Positions 47,147-56,025 of a stretch of DNA of 64,000 bases are shown in pieces. The position numbers and the translations under genes are program-made. The stretch comes from Ruegeria lacuscaerulensis (GTDB taxonomy: Bacteria; Pseudomonadota; Alphaproteobacteria; Rhodobacterales; Rhodobacteraceae), in NCBI RefSeq assembly GCF_013033355.1, contig NZ_WQDY01000003.1:248001-312000 (forward strand), read 5' to 3'. Numbering within the stretch: the first letter of the stretch is position 1; each line of letters begins with the position of its first letter. A model generated the notes under the pieces. The model made no database searches, had not been told where the DNA came from, and saw only the letters and a list, made by a program, of their open reading frames with translations.

Positions 47147-47794
47147 TCAGAAACCGGGGCTGGTGCCCTGCAAGACTCCATGCTCGAGCGCATAGCGAGT
47201 CAGACCGGCGGTCGAAGAAATTCCCAGTTTGCGCTTGATGTTCTTGCGGTGGGTCTCGACCGTGCGGACCGAGATGTCCAACGTTTGGGCTACTTCTTTG
47301 TTGGATTTTCCCTGCGCCAGTTCCAATAGAATGGTCTGTTCCCGACCCGTCAGGGCCTCGCGCGTACCACCGCTTTTGGGTTCCAGCGATCCGCTGGCCC
47401 CGGTGCACAGGTATTGCTCGCCTTGCATGACGGCATCGATGGCCTTCTTGATCTCGTCTGTCGGAACATCCTTGAGGACATATCCCTTGGCCCCGTGACT
47501 GAGGGCTGTCGAAATGTATTCAGGGCTGTCGTGCATGGACAGGACCAGAACGCGGGTTTGAGGCAGGCGTTCCAGAATGATCTCGGTCGCGCTAAGGCCG
47601 CCCATGCCGGGCATGTTCAAATCCATCAAGATCACATCAGGTGCCAGAGTAGCGACCTGATCTACGGCGTCCTGCCCGCTGCTGAGCGTTCCGACAACAG
47701 TGATTTCGTCGTAGCTTTCGAGGATCGACTGTATCCCTTCGGCGACCATCGGGTGGTCGTCTACGATAAGGACACGGATTGTGGCGTCGCTCAT
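47147..47794 (-). CDS. NarL/LuxR-type response regulator
   Basis: A 215-residue two-component regulator. The receiver domain (about 6-120) has the acidic pair in VLIVDDHPMVAEG, the phospho-acceptor Asp58 in DVILMDLNMPGMGG, and the conserved Lys in GAKGYVLKDVP. The C-terminal LuxR helix-turn-helix is complete (ALTGREQTILLELAQGKSNK, EVAQTLDISVRTVETHRKNI). Its start overlaps the kinase stop by 4 bp. The pair is divergent from a TRAP transporter operon, as DctSR is from dctPQM in R. capsulatus, so it probably controls that transporter. A perfect inverted repeat lies between them. Confidence 0.95.
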   Translation of the reverse strand: MSDATIRVLIVDDHPMVAEGIQSILESYDEITVVGTLSSGQDAVDQVATLAPDVILMDLNMPGMGGLSATEIILERLPQTRVLVLSMHDSPEYISTALSHGAKGYVLKDVPTDEIKKAIDAVMQGEQYLCTGASGSLEPKSGGTREALTGREQTILLELAQGKSNKEVAQTLDISVRTVETHRKNIKRKLGISSTAGLTRYALEHGVLQGTSPGF

Positions 47795-49224
47795 GTACCG
47801 GCCTTTCGGTTGGGCGTGGCGTCTTCCTGTGGCGGCAGCAAATGGCTGAGAGGCAGGCTGACCTCGATCACCGTTCCGCTGCGTGGGCCGCGTGATGACA
47901 GAATACGCAGCGATCCGTCAAGCTGTTCGATACGCTCCTGCATGTTTCGCAACCCGATCCCCGTACTGCCGTCGCCGGGTGCACTGCGCAGTCCGCGGCC
48001 GTTGTCGGTGATCCGCATGGTTGCGCCCTTTTTGTGGCCGCGCAGGTCTATCGTAACACGAGTTGCGCCGGAATGGCGTTCGATATTGGTCAGGGCCTCT
48101 TGCGCGATACGGTAGAGCGCAATCTTGCTGTCCTGATCCAGACGGTTGCGGAAGACAACCGTTGAGAACTCGGTGTCGGTTCCGGTGCGGTCCCTAAAGT
48201 CATCGGTCAATGCCTTGAGGGCAGGGCCAAGCCCGAGGTCGTCCAAAACGCCGGGACGCAGGTCGCGGCTTATGCGACGAACTTCGGTGATGGCAGACCC
48301 CAGATGGTCGATGCCCTTGCCCAAAGGGTCACGCGCGCCCGCATCATCGCCACGTTCCAACCGCCTGCGGGCGTTATCCAACGCATAGCGCACGCCCACA
48401 AGGATCTGGCTGATCCCGTCATGTAATTCGCGCGCCACGCGGCCCCGCTCTTCCTCTTGCGCATCGAAAACGCGTTGTGTCAGCTCTTTCAGCTTTGCGT
48501 CGGCCAACCTGCGCTCGCGAACGTTCAGCAGCATCCCCGATGTGAAAACGATTAGGACAGCCGCCAGAACGATAGCGCCGATGTATCCAAAGGTGCGCTG
48601 CACACGGGCCTCGACCTCGGCACGGGCATTGGCGACGGTTGCTACGATATCGTCGATGAAAACGCCGGTCCCCACGGCCCAGCGCCAGTCCTGCAGGCCG
48701 ACCACATAGGCGATCATCTGCGCCTCTTCCCCGGTCGAGGGCTTTTGCCACATAAAGCTGTGCCATCCCGCGCCCTGACGGGCGAGGCGAATGAACTCAT
48801 CCACGACAGGAGTGCCATCGCTGTCGGTCAGCCCCTCCCAGTTGCGGTTGATGAATTGCGTCTGACGTGGGCTGACAAGGTTGTTGCCGTCATAGTCATA
48901 GACGAAGAAGAATCCGTCCTTACCGTAGATCATCGCCGACAGGATCTGTGTCACAAGATTCTGCGCGACCTTATCGTCGGGCGTAGCGCGGCCATAGATA
49001 TAGGCAAACCCGTTGCGGGCCTGCGTGACATAGTTGCGCAGTTCTTCTTTCTTGGCCTCGATCAGGCGACGTTCAAGTGCCTGAATTTCGCGCTCGGCCG
49101 TGGCGCGGGCTTCCTGTGTAACAAAGAACGCAATTGCCGCCACGGCCACCAATAGCGGGATAGCTGCCACAAGTGACAGTTTCTGGCCATAGGTCAGCGA
49201 GATCAGGTTGCGAAATCCTTTCAT
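47791..49224 (-). CDS. Sensor histidine kinase with single-cache domain
   Basis: A 477-residue membrane kinase. Transmembrane helix 1 is about residues 15-35, followed by a periplasmic cache-type sensor (about 36-205; YGKDGFFFVYDYDGNNLVSP, VVGLQDWRWAVGTGVFIDD), transmembrane helix 2 (about 212-234), a HisKA_3 dimerisation domain with phospho-acceptor His268 (RVARELHDGISQILVGVRYA), and an HATPase domain (LYRIAQEALTNIERHSGA, ITDNGRGL, GIGLRNMQERI). SCache sensors usually bind small carboxylates. It is coupled to the response regulator. The ATG at 49224 lacks a clear ribosome site; a TTG at 49260 is the alternative. Confidence 0.92.
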   Translation of the reverse strand: MKGFRNLISLTYGQKLSLVAAIPLLVAVAAIAFFVTQEARATAEREIQALERRLIEAKKEELRNYVTQARNGFAYIYGRATPDDKVAQNLVTQILSAMIYGKDGFFFVYDYDGNNLVSPRQTQFINRNWEGLTDSDGTPVVDEFIRLARQGAGWHSFMWQKPSTGEEAQMIAYVVGLQDWRWAVGTGVFIDDIVATVANARAEVEARVQRTFGYIGAIVLAAVLIVFTSGMLLNVRERRLADAKLKELTQRVFDAQEEERGRVARELHDGISQILVGVRYALDNARRRLERGDDAGARDPLGKGIDHLGSAITEVRRISRDLRPGVLDDLGLGPALKALTDDFRDRTGTDTEFSTVVFRNRLDQDSKIALYRIAQEALTNIERHSGATRVTIDLRGHKKGATMRITDNGRGLRSAPGDGSTGIGLRNMQERIEQLDGSLRILSSRGPRSGTVIEVSLPLSHLLPPQEDATPNRKAGT

Positions 49225-49354
49225 GGACGAATCGATACGCAAGCGCGCGGGAAAATGCAAAATCTTTGCTCGAGACCGGTTTTTTCTATCGTTCGCGAGC
49301 GGAAAGCACTGGACGTTTCCCCAATTTCTACGCCTCGCCGCAGAAAAACCGGCT

Positions 49355-49374
49355 TACCTACGTAGTAGTAGGTA
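49355..49374. promoter_or_regulatory. Perfect inverted repeat between the two-component and TRAP operons
   Basis: TACCTAC-GTAGTA-GTAGGTA, 7-bp arms with a 6-bp spacer. It lies 131 bp from the kinase start and 98 bp from the dctP start, in the shared control region. TACCTAC resembles the NarL heptamer TACYYMT except for the last base, so the adjacent NarL-type regulator is the natural candidate. Confidence 0.72.
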
Positions 49375-49471
49375 TTCACATTCAAATTCCTGTCATTAGG
49401 CTGGCGCGCACTGAAAACGACTGCCCCGAGATCGTTCGGGGGTTTGAACTATGTAGGGGAGGAACACTCAT

Positions 49472-50554
49472 ATGGATCGTCGTTCATTTCTAAAAACATC
49501 TGCTCTGGGCGGCTCGGCTGCTGCGGCCACCACGCTGGCAGCACCGGCTTATGCACAGGGCAAGCGTACCCTGACCATGGTGACCTCGTGGGGTCGCGGT
49601 CTGGCGGGCGTTTTTGACAGCGCACAGCGTTGCGCCGACAGCATCACTACGATGTCCGATGGCGACCTGACGGTCGAAATCAAAGCCGCGGGCGAACTGG
49701 TTGGCGCGTTCGAGGTCTTTGACGCCGTTTCGTCCGGCCAGGCCGACATGTACCACGCTGCCGATTATTACTTTGTGGGTCAGCACCCGGGCTACGCGTT
49801 CTTCACCGCTGTTCCGTTCGGCATGACCGCGCAGGAACTGGTGAACTGGTACTACCACGATGGCGGCATGGAGCTGCATGACGAGCTGGGCGAAATCTTT
49901 GGCCTGAAATCCTTCCTGGCCGGGAACACCGGTGCGCAGGCGGGCGGCTGGTACTCGAAAGAGATCAACGGCCCCGAGGATTTCCAGGGTCTGAAATTCC
50001 GCATGCCGGGTCTGGGTGGTCAGGCACTGGGCAAACTGGGCGCATCGGTTCAGAACATTCCGGGCTCGGAAGTGTATCAGGCGCTGTCCTCGGGTGCGAT
50101 TGACGGCACCGAGTGGATTGGCCCCTGGGCGGACGAAAAAGCCGGTTTCCAGGAAATCACCAAGACATACTACACCGCGGGCTTCCACGAGCCGGGCGCA
50201 GGTCTGTCGCTGGCAACGAACCGCGACGTGTTCGACGAACTGACACCTGCACAGCAGAAGATCATCGAGATCGCGGCTGGTGAAGCACACCAGTGGAACC
50301 TGGCGCAATTCCTGGCCAACAACGGCGCGGCGCTGCAGCGCCTGCAGTCGGGTGGCGTGAAGGTTCTGGAATTCCCCGACAGCGTCTGGGATGCCTTCGG
50401 TCAGGCCAGCCAGGAAGTTCTGGACGAAAACATGGGCGACGAGCTGTTCAAGAAAATCCACGACAGCGCAATGTCGTCGATGGCAGCGTCTTCGGCATGG
50501 AACAACCTGTCGTCGGGTGCCTACACCACCCAGCGCGACCGCGTTCGCGGCTAA
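49472..50554 (+). CDS. dctP: TRAP transporter substrate-binding protein (DctP/TakP-like)
   Basis: The periplasmic solute receptor of a tripartite TRAP transporter. The 360-residue protein has a twin-arginine-type signal (MDRRSFLKTSALGGSAAAA, cleavage near AYAQ) and the DctP fold. Ligand-binding signatures include GLKFRMPGLGGQAL (the carboxylate-binding Arg of DctP proteins) and SGAIDGTEWIGPWADEKAGF, which resembles TakP, a 2-oxoacid-binding receptor. A 2-oxoacid or related carboxylate is therefore the likely ligand. GGGGAGGAA precedes the ATG. A hairpin lies between this gene and the permease genes. Confidence 0.93.
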   Translation: MDRRSFLKTSALGGSAAAATTLAAPAYAQGKRTLTMVTSWGRGLAGVFDSAQRCADSITTMSDGDLTVEIKAAGELVGAFEVFDAVSSGQADMYHAADYYFVGQHPGYAFFTAVPFGMTAQELVNWYYHDGGMELHDELGEIFGLKSFLAGNTGAQAGGWYSKEINGPEDFQGLKFRMPGLGGQALGKLGASVQNIPGSEVYQALSSGAIDGTEWIGPWADEKAGFQEITKTYYTAGFHEPGAGLSLATNRDVFDELTPAQQKIIEIAAGEAHQWNLAQFLANNGAALQRLQSGGVKVLEFPDSVWDAFGQASQEVLDENMGDELFKKIHDSAMSSMAASSAWNNLSSGAYTTQRDRVRG

Positions 50555-50578
50555 GCAGCGTTTCTTCGACCAAACGGT

Positions 50579-50599
50579 TTCCCCACCACGCGTGGGGAA
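50579..50599 (+). promoter_or_regulatory. Intercistronic hairpin between dctP and dctQ
   Basis: Perfect 8-bp stem TTCCCCAC (50579-50586)/GTGGGGAA (50592-50599) with a 5-nt loop, 25 bp after the dctP stop. No T run follows. Such hairpins protect the upstream message or cause partial termination, giving more binding protein than permease. Confidence 0.65.
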
Positions 50600-50672
50600 G
50601 CCTTTCCCGTTGCAACAGCGCGGTTCGGACAGCCGCGCATCATAGGTGCAACTGACGCGACCTGGGGACAAC

Positions 50673-51599
50673 ATGCAGGACGAAAACGGTATCTCGTTCT
50701 TCGGCGCCCTGTGGAATGGACTTGTATGGTTCATCCAGAACATTGCCGAAGCCTTCTATAATTTCGGATACGCCATCACGCATCCGCAACTCTGGCTAGA
50801 CTGGTCAGACAAGGCGTCGATCATGCGCTTTGTCTATTACGGTGGCTCGGTCGAGTTCTTCTTTGTGATCTTCACATTCTTTCTGGTTCTGACCGCCGTC
50901 GGTCTGTACTACCGCAATTTCATGTGGGGGATGGTGCGGGTTCTTGAGGGCTTTGCGAACACCACAGGCCGGTTCTTTGCATGGGCCGGTTTGTTGATGG
51001 TCATCCAGCAGATTGTCATCGTTTTCATGCAACGGGTGTTTACCCGCCCTGATATGTCCTTTGGCCTTGGTATACCATTCACTCAGGATATCAGCTGGTT
51101 CGCGGAAGAACTTAAACTTTATAACGCCATGGTGGTCTGCCTGTGCTGTACCTACACATTCGTGCAGGGCGGGCATGTGCGCGTTGACCTGATCTATGCC
51201 GGCATCAGCCATCGGGCCAAACGCGTGGTCGACATGTGCGGCGCGGTTCTGTTTATGATGCCTATGGCCGTGCTGACCTGGATGTATGGCTGGTACTTCA
51301 TGTGGCGGCACCTGATCGTGCCGAAACCCTCGGCCAGTGATACGTTGGACCGCCTGGTCGCCAAATCCCGCGCGCTGCGCTGGAACGTGGAAACCATCGG
51401 TTTCAGCCCCAACGGGTTCAACGCCTACTTCCTGTTCAAGATCCTGCTGGTGGCTTTTGCGGCCATGGTGTTCCTGCACGCCATTGCATTCCTCTACCGC
51501 TCGTTCCTGGAATACTCGGAAGGGTCCGAGAGCACAGGAAAATACCTCGACAAGGATAGCCTTGGTGAGGGTGAAGAAGCCTACGAAGGCGCACATTAG
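50673..51599 (+). CDS. dctQ: TRAP transporter small permease subunit (long form)
   Basis: The small membrane subunit of the TRAP transporter. At 308 residues it is much longer than usual DctQ proteins (about 160-230). It has an extra N-terminal region (GALWNGLVWFIQNIAEAFYN, ASIMRFVYYGGSVEFFFVIF) before the DctQ core, in which YTFVQGGHVRVDLIYAGISH is the family motif for helix 2. The C-terminus is acidic (YLDKDSLGEGEEAYEG). The GGGGAC before the ATG at 50673 supports this start. It is co-transcribed with the very long DctM. Confidence 0.9.
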   Translation: MQDENGISFFGALWNGLVWFIQNIAEAFYNFGYAITHPQLWLDWSDKASIMRFVYYGGSVEFFFVIFTFFLVLTAVGLYYRNFMWGMVRVLEGFANTTGRFFAWAGLLMVIQQIVIVFMQRVFTRPDMSFGLGIPFTQDISWFAEELKLYNAMVVCLCCTYTFVQGGHVRVDLIYAGISHRAKRVVDMCGAVLFMMPMAVLTWMYGWYFMWRHLIVPKPSASDTLDRLVAKSRALRWNVETIGFSPNGFNAYFLFKILLVAFAAMVFLHAIAFLYRSFLEYSEGSESTGKYLDKDSLGEGEEAYEGAH

Positions 51600-51616
51600 G
51601 GACGGAGACCCAGACT

Positions 51617-53971
51617 ATGTTATTCGGACTTGATGGCGTCGAGATAGGCCTCATTATCGTATTCTTCTGCCTTTTCGGAGGCATCCTATCCGGTTTCCCG
51701 GTGGCGTTCGCCATCGGCGGGGCAGGGATCATTTCCTTCGGGATCATCGCAGCGCTGGACAGTGCCGGGCTGCTGATCCACCAGGCAATTGATACCGGCT
51801 CCCAAGCCTACCGAGATCTCGTGAATTCGGGCGTCAAACCCGACACGGTGTCGGTTTTCCGCTTCCCGGACTTACCAAGGATCGCCGAGCCGGTCTTTGT
51901 ACAGGGCTGGGAAACCGCGCTGGACCGCAACGTGTCCTTCATCGTGAACCGCATGAACGAACGCGTTCTGGCCGGTCAGTCGATTGAAACCCTGCTGGCC
52001 GTTCTGATGTTCGTCCTGATGGGCATCACGCTGGAACGCTCGAAGATCGCAAACGATCTGCTGACCACGATGGCACGTGTCTTTGGCCCGCTGCCCGGTG
52101 GTCTGGCCGTGTCGATTGTGGTTGTGGGGGCGTTCCTTGCCGCTTCGACCGGGATCGTGGGCGCGACCGTTGTGACCATGGGCTTGCTGGCGCTGCCAAC
52201 CATGCTGCGCAACAACTACTCGCCGGAACTGGCGACCGGTGTGATCGCGGCCTCGGGCACGTTGGGGCAGATAATCCCACCGTCGATCGTGATCGTTCTT
52301 TTGGGGACACTGGCCGGTGATCTGTATTCGACCGCGCAGGAAACCCGCGCGCAGGATGCAGGCTGTACAGACGCGCTGACCTATCTGGGTGAGCCTGCCG
52401 TGGTCTCGGTTGGGACATTGTTCCAAGCAGCTTTGCTGCCGGGGATCATGCTGGCGCTGCTTTATGCGCTTTATGCCTTTGGCTATGCGTTGCTGAATCC
52501 GGAAAAAGCCCCGGCCGTTGAAATGTCAGGCGGTAGTGGTGAGCCGATCACCCGTGCCGAAGGTCTGACCTGGTTGCTGGGTGCACCGGTTGCGCTGATC
52601 GTGGGCATGATGGTTCTGAGCAGTGCTGGTGTTGTCGGAAGCCAGAACATCAGCGTCTCGGCTTTCTCGGATATCGGTGAGGGCGCATCGCTGCGCACGA
52701 ACGTGTCTGAGGAATGCAAAGCCTCGATGATCGACTTGCACGGACAATTGGCTTGGGATCAGGCCGTGGCCGAGCAAGAGGCCATCGATGCCGCAGGTGG
52801 CACCGCCGAGTCGACACGCCTGACCGAAGAAGAACTGGTTGCTGCGCAACAAGCCAAGATCGCTGCTGCTGCGCCGATCGGCACGGGTGTGGCTGTCATG
52901 GTCGTGCTGCTGGGTCTGACGCTGGTCATGGGTCGCGGCATTGCGCCATCGAAGCCGACGCAGCCGCTGACCGTAGGGGCCATCGGCCTGTTGCTGATGC
53001 TGCTGGTCGATGTCCTGCTCATTGCGCCAACCACGTCCTCGGGGGCGACCTTTGTCTTGATGGCGGTGCCGTTTGCGCTGGCCATTTATGGGTGCAAAGA
53101 GGCCGCTGCGCGCTGCGCGACCAATGATCTGATCCGCGTGGTCTTCCCGCCGCTGGTTCTGATCATCGCGGTTCTGGGCTCGATCCTGGGCGGTGTGACC
53201 AACCCGACGCCCGCTGCGGCGCTGGGGGCAGGCGGGGCGATCATGCTGGCCGCGTACCGCAAGCTGCAGGATCAGGGCCGCTCGGCCAAGGTGATCATCT
53301 GGGCGACTTTGGCCGTGATCGTGGCCTTGCTGATGGGTGTGAACTTTGACCTGCGCATCAACCAGAGCGATGTCAGCGTCGAGACCTGGATTGCCTTCAT
53401 CGTGGCCTATGGCGCCTATCTATTTGCCCTGTTCGGCTTGCTGTTTGGTTGCTGGGTCTTGTTTACCAGCGGGGTTCTGACGCCCGTGGTGCGCGAGACA
53501 GCCAAGGTGACCTCGATGGTCTTCACCATCCTGATCGGCTCGCAGTTGCTGAATCTTGTGGTGATCTCGTTCGGGGGTGAGCACTATATCCAGCAGTTCC
53601 TGCGCAGTTTCGACAACGAGTTCACGGTCTTCCTGATCGTGATGCTGGTGCTGTTCATTCTGGGCTTTGTGCTGGACTTCCTCGAGATCATCTACATCGT
53701 GATCCCCATCGTGGGCCCGGTGATCTATGGCGGGTCGTTCGATCCGAAATGGGTCACGATCATGGTGGCGGTGAACCTGCAGACCTCGTTCCTGACGCCA
53801 CCTTTCGGGTTCGCGCTGTTCTACCTAAGGGGCGTTGCGCCTAAAGAGGTCACAACAGGTCATATCTATCGCGGGATCATTCCATTCGTGCTGATTCAGG
53901 TAGTCGGGATTGGTATCCTATGGTTCTTCCCGACCATCGTGACCATCGTGCCGGATCTGATCCCGAATTGA
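51617..53971 (+). CDS. dctM: TRAP transporter large permease subunit (enlarged form)
   Basis: The transport channel subunit. It has 784 residues against about 430-470 for ordinary DctM. Canonical segments are present: SGTLGQIIPPSIVIVLLG (about 213-230), GGVTNPTPAAALGAGG (about 525-540), LGFVLDFLEIIYIVIPIVGP (about 682-701) and LQTSFLTPPFGFALFYLRG (about 721-739). The extra length comes from a soluble insert at about 50-120, a second soluble insert at about 340-415 (SEECKASMIDLHGQ, TEEELVAAQQAKIA), and additional membrane helices at about 420-490 and 555-620. Similar long forms exist in marine bacteria, to my recollection. The inserts' role is unknown. Confidence 0.92.
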   Translation: MLFGLDGVEIGLIIVFFCLFGGILSGFPVAFAIGGAGIISFGIIAALDSAGLLIHQAIDTGSQAYRDLVNSGVKPDTVSVFRFPDLPRIAEPVFVQGWETALDRNVSFIVNRMNERVLAGQSIETLLAVLMFVLMGITLERSKIANDLLTTMARVFGPLPGGLAVSIVVVGAFLAASTGIVGATVVTMGLLALPTMLRNNYSPELATGVIAASGTLGQIIPPSIVIVLLGTLAGDLYSTAQETRAQDAGCTDALTYLGEPAVVSVGTLFQAALLPGIMLALLYALYAFGYALLNPEKAPAVEMSGGSGEPITRAEGLTWLLGAPVALIVGMMVLSSAGVVGSQNISVSAFSDIGEGASLRTNVSEECKASMIDLHGQLAWDQAVAEQEAIDAAGGTAESTRLTEEELVAAQQAKIAAAAPIGTGVAVMVVLLGLTLVMGRGIAPSKPTQPLTVGAIGLLLMLLVDVLLIAPTTSSGATFVLMAVPFALAIYGCKEAAARCATNDLIRVVFPPLVLIIAVLGSILGGVTNPTPAAALGAGGAIMLAAYRKLQDQGRSAKVIIWATLAVIVALLMGVNFDLRINQSDVSVETWIAFIVAYGAYLFALFGLLFGCWVLFTSGVLTPVVRETAKVTSMVFTILIGSQLLNLVVISFGGEHYIQQFLRSFDNEFTVFLIVMLVLFILGFVLDFLEIIYIVIPIVGPVIYGGSFDPKWVTIMVAVNLQTSFLTPPFGFALFYLRGVAPKEVTTGHIYRGIIPFVLIQVVGIGILWFFPTIVTIVPDLIPN

Positions 53972-53992
53972 TCAGGCCGACATAAAAATGAC

Positions 53993-54025
53993 AGACCGGA
54001 GGCCCTGTGGCCTCCGGTCTTTTTT
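53993..54025 (+). terminator. Rho-independent terminator of the TRAP operon
   Basis: Perfect 12-bp arms AGACCGGAGGCC (53993-54004) and GGCCTCCGGTCT (54009-54020), loop CTGT, followed by TTTTT. It lies 21 bp after the dctM stop. Confidence 0.95.
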
Positions 54026-54027
54026 GT

Positions 54028-55386
54028 TCAGGCTTCGGCTTTGGGATGCGTCAGTTCCGCAAAAGCAGCTTCGGCCTCGTGGTCGATATCCAGCGTGGCA
54101 GGGGTCAGGATCCCGGCGTCGGGGTCATTGAAGACCGCCCTGTCCAGCTTGCCGACACGCTGGGCGACAATGGTGGTGACAACCGCGTCGCCGGTGATGT
54201 TCACCACCGTCCGCATCATGTCGATGATCCGGTCAACGGCGAGGATGATGGCGATCCCGTCCAGCGGCATTCCCAGTTGATTCAACACCATGGCCAGCAT
54301 CACGATACCCACGCCAGGCACTCCGGCAGTGCCGATTGAGGCCAGAACCGAGATCGAGATGATGGTCATATATCCACCAAAGCCCAGATCAATCCCATAG
54401 GCATTGGCCAGGAACACCGTCGCCACCCCATGCATGATCGCAGTTCCGTCCATGTTGATCGTCGCGCCCAAAGGGATGCCGAACGAGGCAATCGAGCGGT
54501 CCACACCGATGCGCTGGGTCACGCACTGCATCGAGGCCGGGATCGTCGCGTTCGAGCTTGAGGTCGAGAAGGCAAACACCTGCGCCGAGCGCATTTTGCG
54601 CAGAAACGCGCGCGGGCTGAGACCGGTGCAGACATAAAGCAGCACCATCAATGTCACGCAGAGGTGGAAGACAAGCGTCAGGCTGATGGTCGCCAGGTAT
54701 CCGATGACCGGGGCAAACAGGCCGAAACCTTCCAGCGCAAAGGTCTTGGCAATCAGACAGAAGACGCCGATCGGAGCGAAGGCCATCACGATCTCGACGA
54801 TTTTCATCGCTAGTTCGTTCATGAAGGTACAGCCCTCGACAAAGGCTTTGGCGCGGCTTCCGATCATCAGTACCGCAATACCGACAACGATCACATAAAA
54901 GATGATCTGCAGCATTTCGCCATTGGCCAGCGCCTGAACCGGGTTCTTGGGGATGATGTTTGCCAGTATCTGCCACGCGGTATCCTGCGTTGCGACGGAC
55001 ACATCCGCGCTGGCCATATGCAGGCTGTCAAATCCCATGCCGGGGTTGAAGATGTTGGCAAACACAAGCGCCGTCATCACCGCCAGCGCCGTGGTCGCCA
55101 GATAGGTCACAAAGGTCAGCCCTCCGACACGCCCCAAGACCTTGAGATCACCAATCCCAACCACGCCGCACAGTAGGGAAAAAACCACCAGCGGTACGAC
55201 CAGCATCTGCAGCGCGTTCAGGAACATCTGGCCGACCATGCTGAACAAGCCATTGACCAGATGTTCTTGAAGGAACGGTATGTGCCAATAGTTCAGGGCC
55301 AGTCCAAGGGCTGAACCAAGCGCAAGGGCCGTTAGAATTTGCGTCGTCAGGTTGGCCGCAAGCAGCCGTCGAATAGCATGAGTCAT
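54028..55386 (-). CDS. Dicarboxylate/amino acid:cation symporter (DAACS family)
   Basis: A 452-residue secondary transporter of the GltP/DctA family. The two re-entrant hairpin motifs and helix 7-8 signatures are present: FSTSSSNATIPASMQ (serine-rich HP1), GATINMDGTAIMHG (NMDGT), IGTAGVPGVGIVML (HP2) and DRIIDMMRTVVNITGD. The last motif holds Arg rather than the Asp-plus-Thr pattern seen in some amino-acid members, which fits a dicarboxylate or acidic amino acid. Convergent with the TRAP operon; both probably import carboxylates. The likely control region upstream contains a palindrome at 55561. Confidence 0.93.
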   Translation of the reverse strand: MTHAIRRLLAANLTTQILTALALGSALGLALNYWHIPFLQEHLVNGLFSMVGQMFLNALQMLVVPLVVFSLLCGVVGIGDLKVLGRVGGLTFVTYLATTALAVMTALVFANIFNPGMGFDSLHMASADVSVATQDTAWQILANIIPKNPVQALANGEMLQIIFYVIVVGIAVLMIGSRAKAFVEGCTFMNELAMKIVEIVMAFAPIGVFCLIAKTFALEGFGLFAPVIGYLATISLTLVFHLCVTLMVLLYVCTGLSPRAFLRKMRSAQVFAFSTSSSNATIPASMQCVTQRIGVDRSIASFGIPLGATINMDGTAIMHGVATVFLANAYGIDLGFGGYMTIISISVLASIGTAGVPGVGIVMLAMVLNQLGMPLDGIAIILAVDRIIDMMRTVVNITGDAVVTTIVAQRVGKLDRAVFNDPDAGILTPATLDIDHEAEAAFAELTHPKAEA

Positions 55387-55560
55387 TGTCCGTCTCCCTT
55401 TACCAAAGCCAAACCCGCAGGTCGGGAACCTGTTGCATCACGGGCTATGTCATTGAAGCCCAGCCGAGCGGATCTAAACGGGGTCGAACGGCTGAGGGTC
55501 AGGATTACTTGGTGACGTGGGGTAAGGATTCAATCGCTGTCCGTAGGGAAGTCGCCATTT

Positions 55561-55583
55561 AGATGATTAATAATTGTTCATCT
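55561..55583. promoter_or_regulatory. Palindrome upstream of the symporter gene
   Basis: A 23-bp imperfect palindrome with outer arms AGATGA and TCATCT and inner AAT/ATT, AT-rich. It lies about 175 bp upstream of the symporter start and 47 bp beyond the convergent-side VOC stop. A candidate operator; the binding factor is unknown. Confidence 0.4.
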
Positions 55584-55629
55584 TTTCTGACGGATCTGCC
55601 CCGAGACAGTCAAAATGCTGGAACAAGCG

Positions 55630-56019
55630 CTAGCTGAACTCGATCAAATCCCAGCGATTTCCAAACGGGTCGCGCCAGACCGCGACGGTTCCATAAGGTT
55701 CACGACGCGGGGTTTCCTCGAACGTCACGCCAGCCGCCGTCATGGCCGCGTGGTCGCGTTGAAAATCATCCGTTGCCAGGAAAAAGCCGACACGTCCGCC
55801 GGTTTGGTTGCCTATGGCCTTGTTTTGATCGACGTCAGTCGCTTTGGCCAGCAGCAAAGACCCCTCGGGCGCATTGGGAGGAGCCACGCGCACCCAACGT
55901 TTACCATCACCCAAATCAATGTCCTGCTCGAGCGTAAAGCTTAGGGTTTGCGTGCAAAATGAAATCGCAGCATCGTAGTCTGGCACCACGAGGGTCACCG
56001 CATGCAGGCTCTGACGCAT
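55630..56019 (-). CDS. VOC family protein
   Basis: A 129-residue glyoxalase-fold protein. It begins MRQSLHAVTLVVPDYDAAIS and has the two VOC modules; the second ends with YGTVAVWRDPFGNRWDLIE, which keeps the DPFGN motif and a Glu that often binds metal. DFQRDHAAMTAAGVTFEE is a typical helix. The substrate is unknown. It follows bpt on the same strand with a 6-bp gap, so the two are co-transcribed. Confidence 0.9.
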   Translation of the reverse strand: MRQSLHAVTLVVPDYDAAISFCTQTLSFTLEQDIDLGDGKRWVRVAPPNAPEGSLLLAKATDVDQNKAIGNQTGGRVGFFLATDDFQRDHAAMTAAGVTFEETPRREPYGTVAVWRDPFGNRWDLIEFS

Positions 56020-56025
56020 GGGACT

